From positions 3,234,978 through 3,298,977 of the forward strand of contig NZ_OU015584.1 in NCBI RefSeq assembly GCF_907165195.1: 64,000 nt of DNA. The letters are read 5' to 3'. The notes below the pieces were generated by a model. The model searched no databases and was not told where the DNA came from. It saw only the letters and a program-made list of their open reading frames with translations. A program made the translations under genes and the position numbers. The DNA is from Parvicella tangerina (lineage in GTDB: Bacteria > Bacteroidota > Bacteroidia > Flavobacteriales_D > Parvicellaceae). The number at the start of each line of letters is the position of its first letter. The stretch's first letter is position 1. Positions 62,033 to 64,000 of this stretch are shown here, one piece after another.

Positions 62033-62857
62033 ATGCAAGACTTCATTACGGCAACCAAATCATTATGCGAACAGCTGGAGTTGCTACACATGGAGGAAGC
62101 TAATGTGAGTACGCGAAGTACTAAAGCTGCAAAACTGATCCGAAAGGTGCTAACTACTTTTAGGAAGAAAATAAGCGATAGCGGCTTTGTCAATGAAGAA
62201 GATGAGATTCACTTTTTTAAGTATGTAAAACCTAGGGTTAATTCCTACCTCATCTTCTTCTCTGTCTTAGATGAAATTGAAACAGAACGATTGCTGGCTA
62301 ATGACAAAGAGTACAATGATTGCATCGACAAGAAACAACGGATGTTCCGATATATCATGCGAGAAAACCGAGAGTTTGTGACCTACTATAAAAATGGTTT
62401 GACTCACTTGGATCGGATCTATTTCTTGAGAGGTGCCAATCCCCTATCGTTATCTAAGCACTCCACTAAGCAATTAGATGATCCAGACTTCAACACTTCT
62501 CATGATACAATTGCTGCCAACATCATGGCTTTTGACCTGTTTCAAAAGCATCTGTTCCCTAAATCTAAATTGAGTCCTAACTCACCTCCTCCACCTAAAC
62601 TCAAGTGGACGGCCAACAAGTTGGACCTGGTGGAATTGATCTACGCGCTTCAATCTTCTGGTGCTCTCAATTATGGTGAGGCGGATCTTAAAGATATTTG
62701 CGAAGCTTTTGAACAGATCTTTCAGTTCAAAGTAGGCGACTTATATCGATCATTTCATGATATCTCCAACCGAAAGAAACAACAGGTAAAATTTGTAAAT
62801 CGATTTGAGGAATTGATTACTAAAAAGATTGAGGAGTTGGCCATGCCCTCAACATGA
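62033..62857 (+). CDS. RteC-domain protein
   Basis: The 274-residue protein matches RteC, the regulator that activates excision genes of conjugative transposons such as CTnDOT. Visible parts are an N-terminal helical region with STRSTKAAKLIRKVLTTFRK near residue 24, the segment NREFVTYYKNGLTHLDRIYF near 115, WTANKLDLVELIYALQSSGA near 198 and FEQIFQFKVGDLYRSFHDIS near 225, which is the DNA-binding end. The two-component partners RteA/RteB are not in view. Its place after the integrase supports an integrative element; the regulatory role here is inferred. Confidence 0.9.
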   Translation: MQDFITATKSLCEQLELLHMEEANVSTRSTKAAKLIRKVLTTFRKKISDSGFVNEEDEIHFFKYVKPRVNSYLIFFSVLDEIETERLLANDKEYNDCIDKKQRMFRYIMRENREFVTYYKNGLTHLDRIYFLRGANPLSLSKHSTKQLDDPDFNTSHDTIAANIMAFDLFQKHLFPKSKLSPNSPPPPKLKWTANKLDLVELIYALQSSGALNYGEADLKDICEAFEQIFQFKVGDLYRSFHDISNRKKQQVKFVNRFEELITKKIEELAMPST

Positions 62858-62953
62858 GTACAAAAACACTTCCTGTTACAACAGTGTAATTTGACTTGTA
62901 TCGTCAGCATATTATAAAGCAATCATCTTTTAATATTAGGACGTCATATTTCG

Positions 62954-63379
62954 CTATTCACCATTCCCCCTTGTAAAAAAGAAAGCAGAGTACTTTTTAT
63001 TTTTCACAAAAAAGATAACTTCAACTTTAAGGGGATCGTTAGAATCCAAGTGAACTCTGTAAGATTCATCGTCAATTTTATTCGTAATAACTTCAACTTT
63101 CTTTTCATTGTTTATTATTGAAACTTTACATGACACTTTTTTTTTAGTTACTATTTTTCCTGCATAATTCATTAAGTAAATAGTTGTATTATTGCTTTTT
63201 TGCATCCAATTGGTAACTACTTCGATATAATATTTTCCTGCTTTTTCCACTACACCATTATGAGGTGGATGATTTACTAGATTATATAAATCATTATCAT
63301 GGTTATGTCCGGAGTGATCATGTTGTGAAAATGATGAAATAGAGATTAATACATAAATTGTAAGTATTAGAAGTTTCAT
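62954..63379 (-). CDS. Exported His-rich protein beside a metal ATPase, unknown function
   Basis: The 141-residue product has a signal peptide (MKLLILTIYVLISISSFS) directly followed by the His-rich stretch QHDHSGHNHDND, a likely metal-binding sequence, then a domain of about 110 residues with HPPHNGVVEKAGKYYIEVV and predicted beta structure. No enzyme motif is seen. It starts 18 bases after the stop of the P-type ATPase on the same strand, so it is probably in its operon and may bind metal in the periplasm; this is inference. The 96 bases between rteC and its stop hold nothing recognised. Confidence 0.7.
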   Translation of the reverse strand: MKLLILTIYVLISISSFSQHDHSGHNHDNDLYNLVNHPPHNGVVEKAGKYYIEVVTNWMQKSNNTTIYLMNYAGKIVTKKKVSCKVSIINNEKKVEVITNKIDDESYRVHLDSNDPLKVEVIFFVKNKKYSAFFFTRGNGE

Positions 63380-63397
63380 TTTATTAATTTTTAGTTA

Positions 63398-64000
63398 TTA
63401 CCATTTCATTCGTTGTATTCTAATGGCATTCAATATTGCCAATAAGGCAACACCTACATCCGCAAAAACAGCTTCCCACATAGTGGCAATTCCGCCTGCA
63501 CCTAAAGCAAGTACAATTAACTTTACACCAAAAGCCAAGATGATATTTTGAATAACGATTTTCTTGGTCGCATGACTAATGGAAATAGCAGTATTGATCT
63601 TTGATGGATGGTCTGTTTGAATGACAACATCTGCAGTTTCTATGGCTGCATCACTACCCATTGCACCCATGGCGACACCAACATCACTAATGGCCAAAAC
63701 CGGTGCATCATTGATTCCATCACCAATAAAGGCAACAACTTTACTAGTATCAGCTTTAATGTCTTGAACCTTGCTCACTTTGTCTTCAGGTAGTAAACCT
63801 CCAAAAGCTTGTTGAATATTCAGGGTATTAGCCACTTTGGAAACAATACTTTTCTTATCACCTGACAGCATAACAGGAGTAATGTTCTGTTCGTGCAAGC
63901 TAGCTATAGTTTCTTTTGCATCTGCCTTAATTTGATCAGAAACAGTGATATACCCTTCATACTTTCCGTTCAAAGACACAACCACGATACTTTCAATAAT
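63398..64000 (-). CDS. P1B-type heavy-metal-transporting ATPase, 5' truncated by window edge
   Basis: The frame is open to the window edge; 200 C-terminal residues are visible and the GTG at 63985 is internal. The text covers the end of the P domain and the last membrane helix pair: PVMLSGDKKSIVSKVA near visible residue 43, the hinge VAFIGDGINDAPVLAISDVG near 86 with the magnesium-binding GDGxND, and AMGSDAAIETADVVIQTD near 110, followed by two helices and a short basic tail (RIQRMKW). These are typical of Zn/Cd/Co/Pb exporters (CadA/ZntA type); the metal-selecting motif in helix 6 is outside the window. It is cargo of the element beside tRNA-Gln. Confidence 0.92.
   Translation of the reverse strand: MIESIVVVSLNGKYEGYITVSDQIKADAKETIASLHEQNITPVMLSGDKKSIVSKVANTLNIQQAFGGLLPEDKVSKVQDIKADTSKVVAFIGDGINDAPVLAISDVGVAMGAMGSDAAIETADVVIQTDHPSKINTAISISHATKKIVIQNIILAFGVKLIVLALGAGGIATMWEAVFADVGVALLAILNAIRIQRMKW

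Larger units (their letters stand above)
60430..64000. mobile_element. Probable left end of an integrative element beside tRNA-Gln
   Basis: From the tRNA-Gln 3' end to the window edge, gene content changes from core functions to a tyrosine recombinase, an RteC-like protein, and metal-handling genes, the usual order at one end of Bacteroidota integrative elements. The exact left boundary, the attachment repeat and the right end are not visible; no transfer genes are in view. The call is inference from gene order. Confidence 0.6.

Overview
The window reads as chromosome of a free-living member of the Bacteroidota, most likely a marine or aquatic Flavobacteriales. The evidence is lineage-typical content: type IX secretion tails of both kinds (30869-31990, 48598-51462 and 24879-30038), SprB-like repeats, a DUF4271-hemD pair, a three-gene sdhCAB, WG repeats and an RteC/tyrosine-recombinase module. 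Genes lack Shine-Dalgarno sequences, and several carry the Bacteroidota promoter form TTG - about 19 nt - TAnnTTTG. Base composition is roughly 40% G+C by eye. Species cannot be named from the sequence.

Layout. 1-5.4 kb: truncated membrane protein, THUMP RNA methyltransferase, SpoIIE-type phosphatase, DUF819 transporter-like protein, RNase P RNA (minus strand) and a divergent S4 protein. 5.4-11.1 kb: HD hydrolase, methylmalonyl-CoA mutase (mutA-mutB), a lineage-specific outer-membrane-like protein and a thioesterase. 11.3-24.2 kb: DUF4271, hemD, rnpA, S41 protease, O-antigen-ligase-like protein, WG-repeat protein, small lipoprotein, cyclophilin, pheS, ArsA-like ATPase and RNase R. 24.3-34.2 kb: cell-surface block with a 1719-residue SprB-repeat protein, a T9SS esterase, a LysM glucosaminidase and an OmpA-family protein. 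34.5-44.0 kb: housekeeping and unknown genes including glutaryl-CoA-dehydrogenase-like protein, rsmE, a TPR protein resembling eukaryotic RMDN proteins, yihY, nadC and sanA. 44-51.5 kb: two amidohydrolase-family exported proteins and a large T9SS protein. 51.7-56.6 kb: LytTR response regulator and sdhCAB, with a four-helix-bundle gene bounded by inverted repeats lying between sdhA and sdhB. 56.7-60.4 kb: propeller-like exported protein, pspC-padR operon and tRNA-Gln. 60.4-64 kb: integrase, rteC, a histidine-rich exported protein and a truncated P1B-type metal ATPase, read here as the left end of an integrative element inserted beside tRNA-Gln.

How genes work together. mutA/mutB link propionate or odd-chain carbon to succinyl-CoA, which feeds sdhCAB; the glutaryl-CoA dehydrogenase serves amino-acid catabolism. 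RNA metabolism is well represented (rnpA, rnpB, RNase R, rsmE, THUMP methyltransferase, S4 protein). Surface proteins are routed through Sec and type IX secretion, whose machinery is not in the window.

The strongest unusual signals are the 438-bp inverted-repeat-bounded S23-like unit occupying the sdhA-sdhB junction, the tRNA-Gln/integrase/metal-resistance boundary with its repeated 12-mers, overlapping divergent promoters for RNase P RNA, and a high frequency of overlapping convergent gene ends. No CRISPR array, rRNA operon or complete insertion sequence was seen.
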